Shown here one piece after another: positions 14,509 through 21,937 of a stretch of DNA of 23,737 nucleotides. The notes beneath the pieces are model-generated. The model searched no databases and was not told the origin of the DNA. It saw only the letters and a program-made list of their open reading frames with translations. Positions within the stretch are counted from its first letter, which is position 1, and each line of letters opens with the position of its first letter. Both the position numbers and the translations under genes were made by a program. The DNA is from DATBDE01 sp036270095 (GTDB lineage Bacteria; Actinomycetota; Thermoleophilia; Solirubrobacterales; Solirubrobacteraceae), in NCBI GenBank assembly GCA_036270095.1, contig DATBDE010000014.1, positions 1 through 23,737 of the forward strand, written 5' to 3'.

Positions 14509-15440
14509 CTAGGCCACCAAGTCGCGCACGATCGCGCCGGCGGGCTGCACCGAGGCGATCAGCCCCGCGGTCTGGCCGGCAAACGGCACGAGCTCGTGCC
14601 CGCGTCCGGCGCGCACGGCCTCGACGAGCTCGCCCGCCAGGCGCTCGCGCTCGGCCTCCACGGCGGCGGGGTCGGCGTTGCCGCGATCGATGAACGGCGT
14701 GCGCAGCGCCCGCGGCTCGGTCGCGAACCCGTCCTCGGGGCGCGGCGGGAACAGCGCAGCCGCGAACTCGAGCTTGACCGCGTCCTCTGAACCCGCCGCC
14801 ACGATGGCCGCCTTGAAGGCGTCGGGGATCTCGGCCTCGGCGGCAGCCATGAAGCGCGTGCCGATGTTCACGCCCTGCGCGCCGAGCACCAGCGCGGCCG
14901 CCAGGCCGCGACCGTCCGCGATCCCGCCCGCGGCCAGCACCGGCACGGGCGCGACGGCGTCAACCACCTGCGGCACCAGCGCCAGGGTCGAGATGGTCCC
15001 GCCGGAGCCGCCTGCGCCTCCCCGCCCTGGGCGATGATCGCGTCGGCACCCGCCTCGGCGGCGCGCTCTGCCTGCTGGGGCGTGTGCACCTGCGACACGA
15101 AGCGGCGGCCGGCGGCGTGGGCGCGCTCCACGAGCTCCGGGCGCAGGCCGAGCGCCAGCGAGATCACCGCCGGCGTCAGGGCGAGCGTCAGCGCGTAGGC
15201 CTCCTCCGACAGCGGGCGCAGCGTGTGGTTGACCGCGAGCGGCTGGTCGGTCAGCGAGCGCACGCGCTCGACCTGGTCGCGGATCTGCTCCGGCGCCAGC
15301 AGCGCCGTGCCCAGCGAGCCCAGGCCGCCCGCGTCCGAGATCGCGGCGGTGAGCGCCGGCGAGCTCCACGGACCCGGGGAGCCCTGCATCACCGGGTGCT
15401 CGATCCCCAGCAGCTCGCAGAGCGGTGTGTGCAGGCCCAT
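14509..15440 (-). pseudogene. Nitronate monooxygenase (2-nitropropane dioxygenase)-like flavoprotein, frameshifted near 15013
   Basis: The start is ATG 15438-15440, sharing one base with the upstream gene's stop (TGATG). The N-terminal frame gives LLGIEHPVMQGSPG, ISDAGGLGSLG and IIAQGGEA (about residues 134-142). Then the frame changes and continues as GGSGGTIS, PVLAAGGIADGRGLAAALVLGA and GVNIGTRF, ending at TAG 14509-14511. Together these are the FMN-binding motifs of class I nitronate monooxygenases, which oxidise alkyl nitronates with FMN and O2. The family motif EAGG is restored if the two bases TG at 15013-15014 are removed; one missing base would also restore frame but adds a residue. 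The length of about 310 aa is normal. All motifs survive, so a sequence error or very recent decay is likely. Enoyl-reductase-like relatives share the fold. Confidence 0.8.
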
Positions 15441-16708
15441 CACGTCGTGGTGTCGGGCTTCTTGCGCCCGACCGCGGCCACGATCAGGCCGCGCGGCAAC
15501 CCGTCGTCGCCGTCGGCAACGTGGAGGTAGATGCGGGCGATGTTGTTCGCGCCCGAGCCCGACCCCAGGGCCACGTGCGGGCCCATCCACAGGTCGTGGC
15601 CGTCGTGGGTGAAGCGGTAGTGCTCGGGCCAGCGGCCGCGGGCGAGCTCGGACACGTCGGCGCGCCAGTTGAGCCCGAGCTCGTTGGCGGCCTGGCCCAG
15701 CGACTGGCCGAAGCCCTCGGGCCGCTCGTACAGGCCGGCGAGCTCGTCGAGCCGCATGAGCGTGTCGTAGACGCGCCCGGGATGCCGGAACGGGCTCTCC
15801 TCCGCGCTCGCGTAGGCGGACTCGGCGAACACGAGGTGCTCGGCGTCGCGCGCCGCGCGCTGCACCGCCTCGAGCACGCTGGCCGGCGCGGCGCTGTCCT
15901 CGGCGACCTCGGCCACGGGGGCGTCCTCGCCGCGGGCCGCGAGCTCGGACTGCACCCGGCGCAGGGTCTGGTGCGCGGTGTCGCGGTCGTCGCGCGCGGC
16001 CTCCAGCGAGGAGACCAGCCGCTCCTGCTCGCCGCGCATCGAGTCGAGGTCGCGCTGGGCGGCCGCGAGCTCTGCCCGCAGGCGGGCCAGGTCGGGGTCC
16101 TCGGCGGCGGGCGCCTCGCTGCCCTCGGCCAGGCGCTGCTCGGCCGTCTCGGCGCGCTCGCGCTGGGCATCGAGCTCGGCCCCCACGCGGGCGGCCTGGG
16201 TCTCGGCGTGGCCGCGGGCGTCCTCGGCCTCCTCGCGCTTGCGCTTGGCCACGTCGATCTGGCGGCGCAGCTCGGGCTCGCGGCTCTCCTCCCGCGCGAG
16301 CGCACGGGCGCGGGCGGTGGCCTCGTCGGCCCGGCGCCGCGCCTCCTTCAGCTTCTTCTCCTGCTCGTCGTACATGCCGAGCAGGCGGGCGTCGTCGACC
16401 CCGGAGGCGTCGAGCATCGCGTCCCAGCTGCCGAACACGTCGTCGACCCAGTTCGGGTGGGGCCAGTCGTCGCGGCGCTGCCAGTCCTCGGGCTCGGGCA
16501 GCTCGCCGGTCAGCAGGGTCCAGCGGTATAGGTGGTAGAGAAGCGCCATGCGATCGGTGATCGCGTATAGGTCGCGTAGCTCGTTGACGTCTCCGGCCGG
16601 GAACGGCGGCGCTTCGGGCTCGGCCGTGGCCTCGGCCTGCTGCTCGTCGGGCTGCGCGGGCGCCGGCGTGTCGCCTTCCTTGGCCTTGCGGCGCGAGCGC
16701 TTGCCCAT
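15440..16708 (-). CDS. Unrecognised coiled-coil protein with N-terminal HNH-repeat-like and conserved-looking C-terminal domain
   Basis: This 422-aa protein is not recognised as a whole. Residues 1-40 are basic then acidic and probably disordered. Residues 41-103 form a helical module with paired tryptophans (EPEDWQRRDDWPHPNW, then FGSWDAMLDASG), resembling the short repeats associated with HNH homing endonucleases that often bind DNA. Residues 112-285 are rich in Ala, Arg, Glu and Gln in long heptad-like runs, a predicted coiled coil. Residues 285-415 form a separate globular domain with FRHPGRVYDTLMRLDELA and RIYLHVADG, ending in a strand (GLIVAAVGRKKP). The gene lies between an acetyltransferase and the NMO-like gene with one-base TGATG overlaps on both sides, so it is part of one operon. 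A scaffold or nucleic-acid-binding role is possible but unproven. Confidence 0.8.
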   Translation of the reverse strand: MGKRSRRKAKEGDTPAPAQPDEQQAEATAEPEAPPFPAGDVNELRDLYAITDRMALLYHLYRWTLLTGELPEPEDWQRRDDWPHPNWVDDVFGSWDAMLDASGVDDARLLGMYDEQEKKLKEARRRADEATARARALAREESREPELRRQIDVAKRKREEAEDARGHAETQAARVGAELDAQRERAETAEQRLAEGSEAPAAEDPDLARLRAELAAAQRDLDSMRGEQERLVSSLEAARDDRDTAHQTLRRVQSELAARGEDAPVAEVAEDSAAPASVLEAVQRAARDAEHLVFAESAYASAEESPFRHPGRVYDTLMRLDELAGLYERPEGFGQSLGQAANELGLNWRADVSELARGRWPEHYRFTHDGHDLWMGPHVALGSGSGANNIARIYLHVADGDDGLPRGLIVAAVGRKKPDTTT

Positions 16709-17355
16709 CAGGCCACCACGAACGCGGCGGGCAGGTCGCCGCGCACCTCCGCGGAGACATCCGGCAGGCCCGACCGCTCCCAGGCGGCGCGGACCATCCC
16801 GTAGGAGACGACGTCGTAGACCTGGTCGCCGTGGCGGTGCCAAGCCGCCAGCACCCCCTCGCGCCGGAAGCCGAGCCGCTCCAGCGCGCGGTGCGAGCGA
16901 GTGTTCTGGGCGGCGGCGTAGGCGGTCAGGCGCTCCATGCCCAGGTGCTCGAAGGCCAGGTGCGCCATCAGCGCCTTGGACTCGCGGTTGGCCCCCGAGC
17001 CCCAGAACCGGTGCCCGAGCCAGCTGCCCACTACCGCGCGGCGGTCGCGCACGGCCAGGCCGGACAGGCCGGTGATGCCGATCGGGCCCTCCTGCCGGTG
17101 CACGACGAGGAAGTCCAGGAGCTCGCCGGCGGCGCGCCGTGCGGGCAGGCCGGCGATATAGGCCTCGGCCTCCTCGACGCGCTCGTACGGCCCCCACGAG
17201 AAGTAGCGCGACACAGCCGGGTCGCGGCCCAGCGCGAACAGCGCCGGCGCGTCGTCGAGATGGGGGTAGCGCAGCATCAGCGTTGGGCCGACCAGATCGA
17301 GGCCGCCCATGGTCGTGGGCGCGGGACCGACGCGCTCGCGCTCCGCCGTGCTCAT
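16708..17355 (-). CDS. GNAT-family N-acetyltransferase (RimJ/RimL type)
   Basis: The 215-aa product has the RimJ/RimL-like GNAT order. LRYPHLDDAPALFALGRDP (about 28-46) is the first strand and helix. IGITGLSGL and VVGSWLGHRFWGSGANRESK (108-127) include the acetyl-CoA pyrophosphate-binding loop WGSGAN. LAFEHLGMERLTAYAAAQN and SHRALERLGFRREGVL follow as motif B. Such enzymes acetylate protein N-termini, amino acids or small molecules, and the acceptor here is unknown. The C-terminal tail, about 25 residues after the fold, is unusual for the family. The start at ATG 17353-17355 is chosen because a -10-like TAATAC lies 10 nt upstream; M16 at 17310 is an alternative. It is the first gene of a three-gene operon and diverges from the metallophosphatase with only 27 bp between start codons. 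Confidence 0.87.
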   Translation of the reverse strand: MSTAERERVGPAPTTMGGLDLVGPTLMLRYPHLDDAPALFALGRDPAVSRYFSWGPYERVEEAEAYIAGLPARRAAGELLDFLVVHRQEGPIGITGLSGLAVRDRRAVVGSWLGHRFWGSGANRESKALMAHLAFEHLGMERLTAYAAAQNTRSHRALERLGFRREGVLAAWHRHGDQVYDVVSYGMVRAAWERSGLPDVSAEVRGDLPAAFVVA

Positions 17356-17365
17356 GTGGCCGATG

Positions 17366-17372
17366 GTATTAG
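17366..17372. promoter_or_regulatory. Central bidirectional -10-like element in a 27-bp divergent gap
   Basis: The seven bases GTATTAG read TATTAG (17367-17372) on the plus strand and TAATAC (17371-17366) on the minus strand. Each box ends exactly 10 nt before the respective ATG (17383 plus, 17355 minus). There is no room for normal leaders or ribosome binding sites, so both mRNAs would be leaderless or have a few leader bases only. Confidence 0.45.
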
Positions 17373-17382
17373 TGCTGTGCCC

Positions 17383-18075
17383 ATGCTCGGGTTGCTCTAC
17401 GACGTCCACGGCAACCTCGCCGCGCTCGACGCGGTGCTGGCCGACGCGCGCGCCCAGGGCGTCAGCGCCTTCCTGCTCGGCGGCGACTACGCGCTCTTCG
17501 GCCCCCAGCCCGTCGAGACGCTCGCTCGCCTGCAGGAGCTCGACGCCACCTGGATCCGCGGCAACGGCGAGCGCTGGACCGCGCAGCCCGACGCCGCGCC
17601 CGACAACCCGGTCGTGCAGGGCGCGATCGCGGCCAGCCGTGACGTGCTCGACGGCGACGACATCGCCACCCTCGACCACCTCCCGACCTCGGTCCGCCTC
17701 CACGACACGCTCTACGTCCATGGCTCCCCGCTCTCGGACGTGCGCTCGTTCCTCCCGACTCCGGCCGAGGACGAGGACGAGCTGCTCGAGGGCACGGACA
17801 CGCCGCGCCTGGTCTTCGGCCACACCCACCTCCCGTTCCGCCGCGTCAGCGCCCGGCGCGGGATCGAGCTGGTCAACCCGGGCTCGGTGGGGATGCCGTT
17901 CGACGGGGACCCGCGCGCCGCCTGGGCGCTCGTGCAACCCGACCGCCGCATCGAGCATCGGCGCGTGCCCTACGACCACGCCGCCAGCGCCGCCGCCGTG
18001 CGCGAGCGCTTCTACGGCGCCCCCTGGACCGACACGGTCGCCGCCCGCATCGAGCGCGCGACCTTCGAGGTCTGA
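17383..18075 (+). CDS. Metallophosphatase (calcineurin-like, YfcE/DUF2442-type phosphodiesterase fold)
   Basis: The 230-aa product has every metal-binding motif of the calcineurin-like phosphoesterase fold: DVHGN (Asp7, His9), LLGGDY (Asp35), GNGE (Asn61), VHGSP (His113) and FGHTHLP (His147, His149), followed by NPGSVGMP. It therefore probably binds two divalent metals and hydrolyses a phosphate mono- or diester; the substrate is not predictable. The central acidic stretch EDEDELLEG (about 129-137) is an insertion-like loop. The start ATG lies 10 nt after a -10-like TATTAG box, so the mRNA is likely nearly leaderless. The stop shares one base with the next gene's start (TGATG), making it the first gene of a coupled three-gene operon. 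Confidence 0.9.
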   Translation: MLGLLYDVHGNLAALDAVLADARAQGVSAFLLGGDYALFGPQPVETLARLQELDATWIRGNGERWTAQPDAAPDNPVVQGAIAASRDVLDGDDIATLDHLPTSVRLHDTLYVHGSPLSDVRSFLPTPAEDEDELLEGTDTPRLVFGHTHLPFRRVSARRGIELVNPGSVGMPFDGDPRAAWALVQPDRRIEHRRVPYDHAASAAAVRERFYGAPWTDTVAARIERATFEV

Positions 18076-18743
18076 TGCAGCGCGTCGCCGACGGCCTCTT
18101 CCTGCTCGACGGCCGGCCGCGGGGCGCGATCAACGTGCACCTCATGGGCGACGTGCTGGTCGACGCCGGCACGCGACAGGCGCGCCGGCGCATCCTGCGC
18201 CAGCTGCAGGGGCGCCCGGTGCGCGCCCACGCGCTCACCCACGTGCACCCCGACCACCAGGGCGCGTCGCACGCCGTGTGCACCGCGTTGGACATCCCGC
18301 TCTGGGTGGGCGAGGACGACGCCGACGCAATGGAGTCGGCCGAGGTCATGGCCGAGCGCGGCGGCGGGGGCCTGGAGACGCTCGTGCAGCGCACGTTGTT
18401 TACCGGCCCGCCTCACCCGGTGGCGCGGCGGCTGCGCGAGGGCGACGAGGTCGCCGGCTTCACCGTCCTCGAGACGCCCGGCCACACCCGCGGGCACGTC
18501 GCCTACTGGCGCGAGGCCGACCGCGCGCTGGTGGCCGGCGACGTGTTCTTCAACCTCAACCCGCTGACCGGGCGCCCCGGGCTGCGGCCGCCGCCGGACG
18601 GCTTCAACGAGGACACCGAGGACAATCGGGAGTCGATGCGCCGGCTCGCCGCCCTCGACCCCGAAGTCGTCGTCTTCGGCCACGGCCCGCCCCTGCGCGA
18701 CCGGGGCGCGCTGCAGCGGTTCGTCGCGGAGCGCGAGGGCTGA
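18075..18743 (+). CDS. MBL-fold metallo-hydrolase
   Basis: The 222-aa protein has the complete zinc-binding set of the metallo-beta-lactamase fold: HVHPDH (His56, His58, Asp60, His61), PGHTRGH (His137), AGD (Asp156) and FGHGPP (His203). The length and spacing match small glyoxalase II-like hydrolases and uncharacterised actinobacterial MBL proteins; a thioester or other ester is the likely substrate type, but it cannot be fixed. A loop around residues 163-186, rich in Pro, Gly and Asp/Glu, replaces part of the usual substrate-binding region. The gene begins within the metallophosphatase stop codon and ends within the start of the ABM-cupin gene (TGATG both times), which argues that the three act in one pathway. 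Confidence 0.9.
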   Translation: MQRVADGLFLLDGRPRGAINVHLMGDVLVDAGTRQARRRILRQLQGRPVRAHALTHVHPDHQGASHAVCTALDIPLWVGEDDADAMESAEVMAERGGGGLETLVQRTLFTGPPHPVARRLREGDEVAGFTVLETPGHTRGHVAYWREADRALVAGDVFFNLNPLTGRPGLRPPPDGFNEDTEDNRESMRRLAALDPEVVVFGHGPPLRDRGALQRFVAEREG

Positions 18744-19420
18744 TGGCCGTCGGCCGCTACGCCAAGGCGGTGGCCAAGCCCGGCAAGGGCGAGGAGCTCG
18801 CCCGCATCCTCATCGACGTCGCGCGCGCGCTCGAGGACGTGCCCGGGTGCGAGCTCTACGTCATCAACCGCGCCGTCGACGACCAGGACACGGTCTGGGT
18901 GACCGAGATCTGGCGCTCGCAGGACGAGCTCGATGCCTCGCTGCAGGCCGAAGGCGCGCGCGAGCGCATCGGCGCGGTGCGCGACCTCGTGGAGGGCTTC
19001 GAGCGCATCGACGTCGAGCCGCTCGGCGGCGTCGGCTACCCCGTGCCCGAGCCCGGCTGGACCCGCGTGGCCCTCGGCGACGTCGAGGACATGGCGGCCA
19101 AGCACGGCTTCGGCGAGATGGGCGAGGCGCGCTTCGCCCACGGCGACCTGGCGACGCGCCAGACCGGCCTGAGCCTGCAGCGCCTGCGGCCCGGACGCCG
19201 CCAGATGTTCGCCCACCACCACCAGCACGCCGAGGAGGTCTACGTGATCCTCGAGGGCTCGGGGACCGTGACCATCGACGGCGAGCAGGTGCCGGTGAGC
19301 GCCCGCGACGCCATCCGCATCGCGCCCACGTCCAGCCGCGTCTTCGAGGCCGGCCCGGACGGGCTCGAGCTCCTCGTCGTGGGCCCGCGCGCCCCCGGCG
19401 ACGCGGTGCCGGAGCAGTGA
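18743..19420 (+). CDS. ABM (antibiotic biosynthesis monooxygenase-like) - cupin fusion protein
   Basis: The 225-aa product joins two small domains. Residues 1 to about 93 form an ABM-type ferredoxin-like fold: VAKPGKGEELARILIDVA, a strand YVINRA, WVTEIWRSQDELDASL, and a helix to about 86. Residues about 128-215 form a single cupin barrel with the metal motif HHHQHAEEVYVILEGSG (His158-160, His162, Glu164 or Glu165, with Gly at 172-174) and the second motif DAIRIAPTSSRVFEA, where the usual second-motif histidine is not obvious. ABM proteins include heme-degrading and quinone-forming oxygenases; cupins bind metals and small molecules. The substrate is unknown. The gene is coupled to the MBL gene and ends 3 bp before the convergent ligD stop. 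Confidence 0.87.
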   Translation: MAVGRYAKAVAKPGKGEELARILIDVARALEDVPGCELYVINRAVDDQDTVWVTEIWRSQDELDASLQAEGARERIGAVRDLVEGFERIDVEPLGGVGYPVPEPGWTRVALGDVEDMAAKHGFGEMGEARFAHGDLATRQTGLSLQRLRPGRRQMFAHHHQHAEEVYVILEGSGTVTIDGEQVPVSARDAIRIAPTSSRVFEAGPDGLELLVVGPRAPGDAVPEQ

Positions 19421-19423
19421 CCG

Positions 19424-21832
19424 TCAGCCGCTGAGCGCCGGCAGCTCCTGCTCGCGCTCGAGCACGGGCGCGAACAGGTCGCCCAGGCGTTGCACCCGGT
19501 CGAGCACGTCGTCGCTGGTGAACACGAGCGCGTCGGCATCCTGGGCCTCCACCGCCTGCTCGACCTCCTCCCACTCCAGCGGCGTCGAGACCGTCGGGCA
19601 TTCACGCGCCCGCAGCGAGTACACGTTGACCGTCGTCTTGTGCTCGTCGTTCTGGCTCCAGTCCACGAGCACCTTCCCCTTGCGCCGCTCCTTGGCCATG
19701 CTCGAGACCACGAGCTCGGGGTGCTGCTTCTCCAGCAGCTGCGCCACGGCCTGGGCGAACGGCTTGGTCTGGTCGTAGGTCAGGTCGGCGTTCAGCGGCA
19801 CGTAGGCCTGGAGGCCCTTGGATCCCGACGTCTTCACGCACGTCTCGAGGCCGAGCTGCCCGAACAGATCCCGCACCCACAGCGCCACCTGCGCGCACTC
19901 CAGCACCGCGGCGGGCTCGCCCGGGTCGAGGTCGAACACGAGCATCTTCGGCTGCGTGACGTCCGAGGCCAACGAGAGCGAGGTGTGCAGCTCGATGTCG
20001 GCCAGGTTGGCAAGCCACACGAGCGTGGGCAGGTCCTGGGCCAGCGTGTACTCGATCGTGCGCTTGTTGTGGCGGCTCCACAGCGCCGCGGTCTGCACCC
20101 AGGCCGGGCGGTGGCCGGGCGACTGCTTCTCGTAGAAGTACTCGCCGTCGACCCCGTCGGGATAGCGCTTGAGGGTCAGGGGCCGGTCGCGCAGGTGCGG
20201 CAGCACGGTCGGCCCGATGCGGGCGTAGTAGTCGATGACCTGGCCCTTCGTGAACCCGACCGCCGGGTACATGACCTTGTCCAGGTTCGAGAGCGACAGC
20301 GTGCGGCCGCCGATCTCGACCTCGACCCGCGCCGACCCCTTGCGCCGCCCGGCCCCCGCCAGCGCCCGCTCGAGCGCCGCCACGTCGTCGCTCTCCTCCT
20401 CCTCGCGGTCGATGCGCTGCGGGTCCACGTCGTCGCGCAGGCCCTTGAACGACGGCGCCCGCAACGTGCGCGTGCGCGTCCACTCGGCGAACTCGACCTC
20501 GGCCACGAGCTTCGGCTCCACCCACACCGGGCTCTTCAGCCGCGGGGGCTTGCGGCCGGTGAACGGCGAGTGGTCGGCGCGCAGCTTCTCCAGCCGCGCC
20601 TGCAGCTCGCGCAGCGTGCGCTCGGTGAACCCGGTGCCCACGCGCCCGGCGTAGTCGAGCGTCCCGTCCTCGCCCGGCACGCCCACGAGCAGCGCGCCGA
20701 TCGTCGTGCTGCGGCGCCCCTCGCCAGGCAGCCAGCCGCCGATCACCACCGACTGGTGGCGCTTGTTCTTGACCTTGACCCAACCGGTCGCCCGCCGCCC
20801 GGGCTCGTAACGCGAGTCCAGCCGCTTGGCCACGACGCCCTCGAGCCCGCGGTCGGCGCTGACCCGCAGCAGCGCCTCGGCGTCCTTGGTCCGGTAGCCG
20901 GGGGTCTGCCAGTGCGGGCCGCGCAGCGCGAGCCCCTCGAGCAGGACGCGACGCTCCGTGTAGGGCAGCGCGAACGTCGTGTGCCCGTCCAGGTAGAGGA
21001 CGTCGAAGAGCACGTAGGCGATGGGGATGCCGCGCACGGCGCGGCGCACCGCGGCCTCGTTGGCCAGGTGCATGCGCGACTGCAGGCGCTCGAAGCTCGG
21101 CCGGCCCTCGGCGTCGAAGGCCACGATCTCGCCGTCGAGGATGGCCGGGCGTGCGCCCAGCGCCCGCCCGAGCTCCCGCAGCTCCGGGTAGCGCGCGGTG
21201 ACGTCGTTGCCGTTGCGGGAGCACAGGCGCACGCGGCCGCCCTCGATCCAGGCCAGCGTGCGGATGCCGTCCCACTTGACCTCGTAGCCCCAGCGCCCCT
21301 CGGTGTCGGGCGGCAGTGGCCCGATGCGTGCGAGCATCGGCTGCAGGCGCTCGGGCATGGGCTCGCGGTCGGAGTCGACCGGCGGGTCCATGCGGTGGAT
21401 CATCCAGTCCTTGCCGCGGGTGCGGAACAGGGCGTAGCGGCCGTTCATGCGCTCGCCGTGGAAGACCGCGATGACCTCGTCGTTGCGCAGCTTCTCGGGC
21501 TCGTAGGTGCCGTGGTCGTAGATGGTCATGGTCCCGGCGCCGTACTCCCCCTCGGGGATCTCGCCGTGGAAGTCCAGGTACTCGAGCGGGTGGTCCTCCG
21601 TGCGCACCGCGAGCCGGTTGTCCTCGGGGTCGTCGGGGATGCCGCGGGGCACCGCCCAGGACAGGAGCACGCCGTCGTGCTCGAGCCGCAGATCCCAGTG
21701 CAGCGACCGCGCAGAGTGCTCCTGGACGACGAACCGCGGGTGCTCGCCGGACCCCTCCGGAGGGGTCCCGCGGGGCTCCGACGTGGCCTCGAAATCGCGC
21801 TTGGCGCGATAGGTTCGCAATGATCCGCTCAA
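19424..21832 (-). CDS. ligD: ATP-dependent DNA ligase D, domain order PE-LIG-POL
   Basis: This 802-aa multifunctional NHEJ enzyme has all three LigD modules. The 3'-phosphoesterase domain (about 1-155) shows VVQEHSARSLHWDLRLEHDG (His39, His45, Asp47) and IPEGEYGAGTM. The ligase domain (about 160-465) has the adenylated Lys186 in VKWDG, AILDGEIVAF, GVVAKR and GWVKVKN. The primase-like polymerase domain (about 505-800) has LSNLDKVMYP, DGEYFYEKQ and the metal site FDLDPG (Asp634, Asp636). Pseudomonas LigD uses this order; mycobacterial LigD has POL first. It repairs double-strand breaks with Ku, which is not encoded here. The start is uncertain: TTG 21830-21832 has GGAGG four bases upstream, and TTG 21818-21820, directly before RTYRAKRDF, is the alternative. 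No ATG fits. Confidence 0.95.
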   Translation of the reverse strand: MSGSLRTYRAKRDFEATSEPRGTPPEGSGEHPRFVVQEHSARSLHWDLRLEHDGVLLSWAVPRGIPDDPEDNRLAVRTEDHPLEYLDFHGEIPEGEYGAGTMTIYDHGTYEPEKLRNDEVIAVFHGERMNGRYALFRTRGKDWMIHRMDPPVDSDREPMPERLQPMLARIGPLPPDTEGRWGYEVKWDGIRTLAWIEGGRVRLCSRNGNDVTARYPELRELGRALGARPAILDGEIVAFDAEGRPSFERLQSRMHLANEAAVRRAVRGIPIAYVLFDVLYLDGHTTFALPYTERRVLLEGLALRGPHWQTPGYRTKDAEALLRVSADRGLEGVVAKRLDSRYEPGRRATGWVKVKNKRHQSVVIGGWLPGEGRRSTTIGALLVGVPGEDGTLDYAGRVGTGFTERTLRELQARLEKLRADHSPFTGRKPPRLKSPVWVEPKLVAEVEFAEWTRTRTLRAPSFKGLRDDVDPQRIDREEEESDDVAALERALAGAGRRKGSARVEVEIGGRTLSLSNLDKVMYPAVGFTKGQVIDYYARIGPTVLPHLRDRPLTLKRYPDGVDGEYFYEKQSPGHRPAWVQTAALWSRHNKRTIEYTLAQDLPTLVWLANLADIELHTSLSLASDVTQPKMLVFDLDPGEPAAVLECAQVALWVRDLFGQLGLETCVKTSGSKGLQAYVPLNADLTYDQTKPFAQAVAQLLEKQHPELVVSSMAKERRKGKVLVDWSQNDEHKTTVNVYSLRARECPTVSTPLEWEEVEQAVEAQDADALVFTSDDVLDRVQRLGDLFAPVLEREQELPALSG

Positions 21833-21937
21833 TCCGCCTCCATGGTCACCGACAGGTTGACGCAAAAATCTGAGGTTTCGCCATCGGTGTAGAAGTCCAT
21901 ATGACGGTTGTTGCCCGTGCGCTCCGTTGCCCCTGAC
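21833..21937. promoter_or_regulatory. Divergent intergenic region between ligD and the anti-sigma-type gene
   Basis: This 105-bp region contains GGAGG on the minus strand just before the ligD TTG, and TTGACG (21857-21862) on the plus strand, a good -35-like hexamer without a convincing -10 at 16-18 bp spacing. A short ORF (ATG 21901 to TGA 21936, 11 codons) ends one base before the ATG of the next gene and could be a leader peptide or chance. Confidence 0.3.

Noticed and set aside
19490..21823. Long plus-strand reading frame opposite ligD
   Set aside because: No domain can be recognised and the minus strand encodes all LigD motifs.
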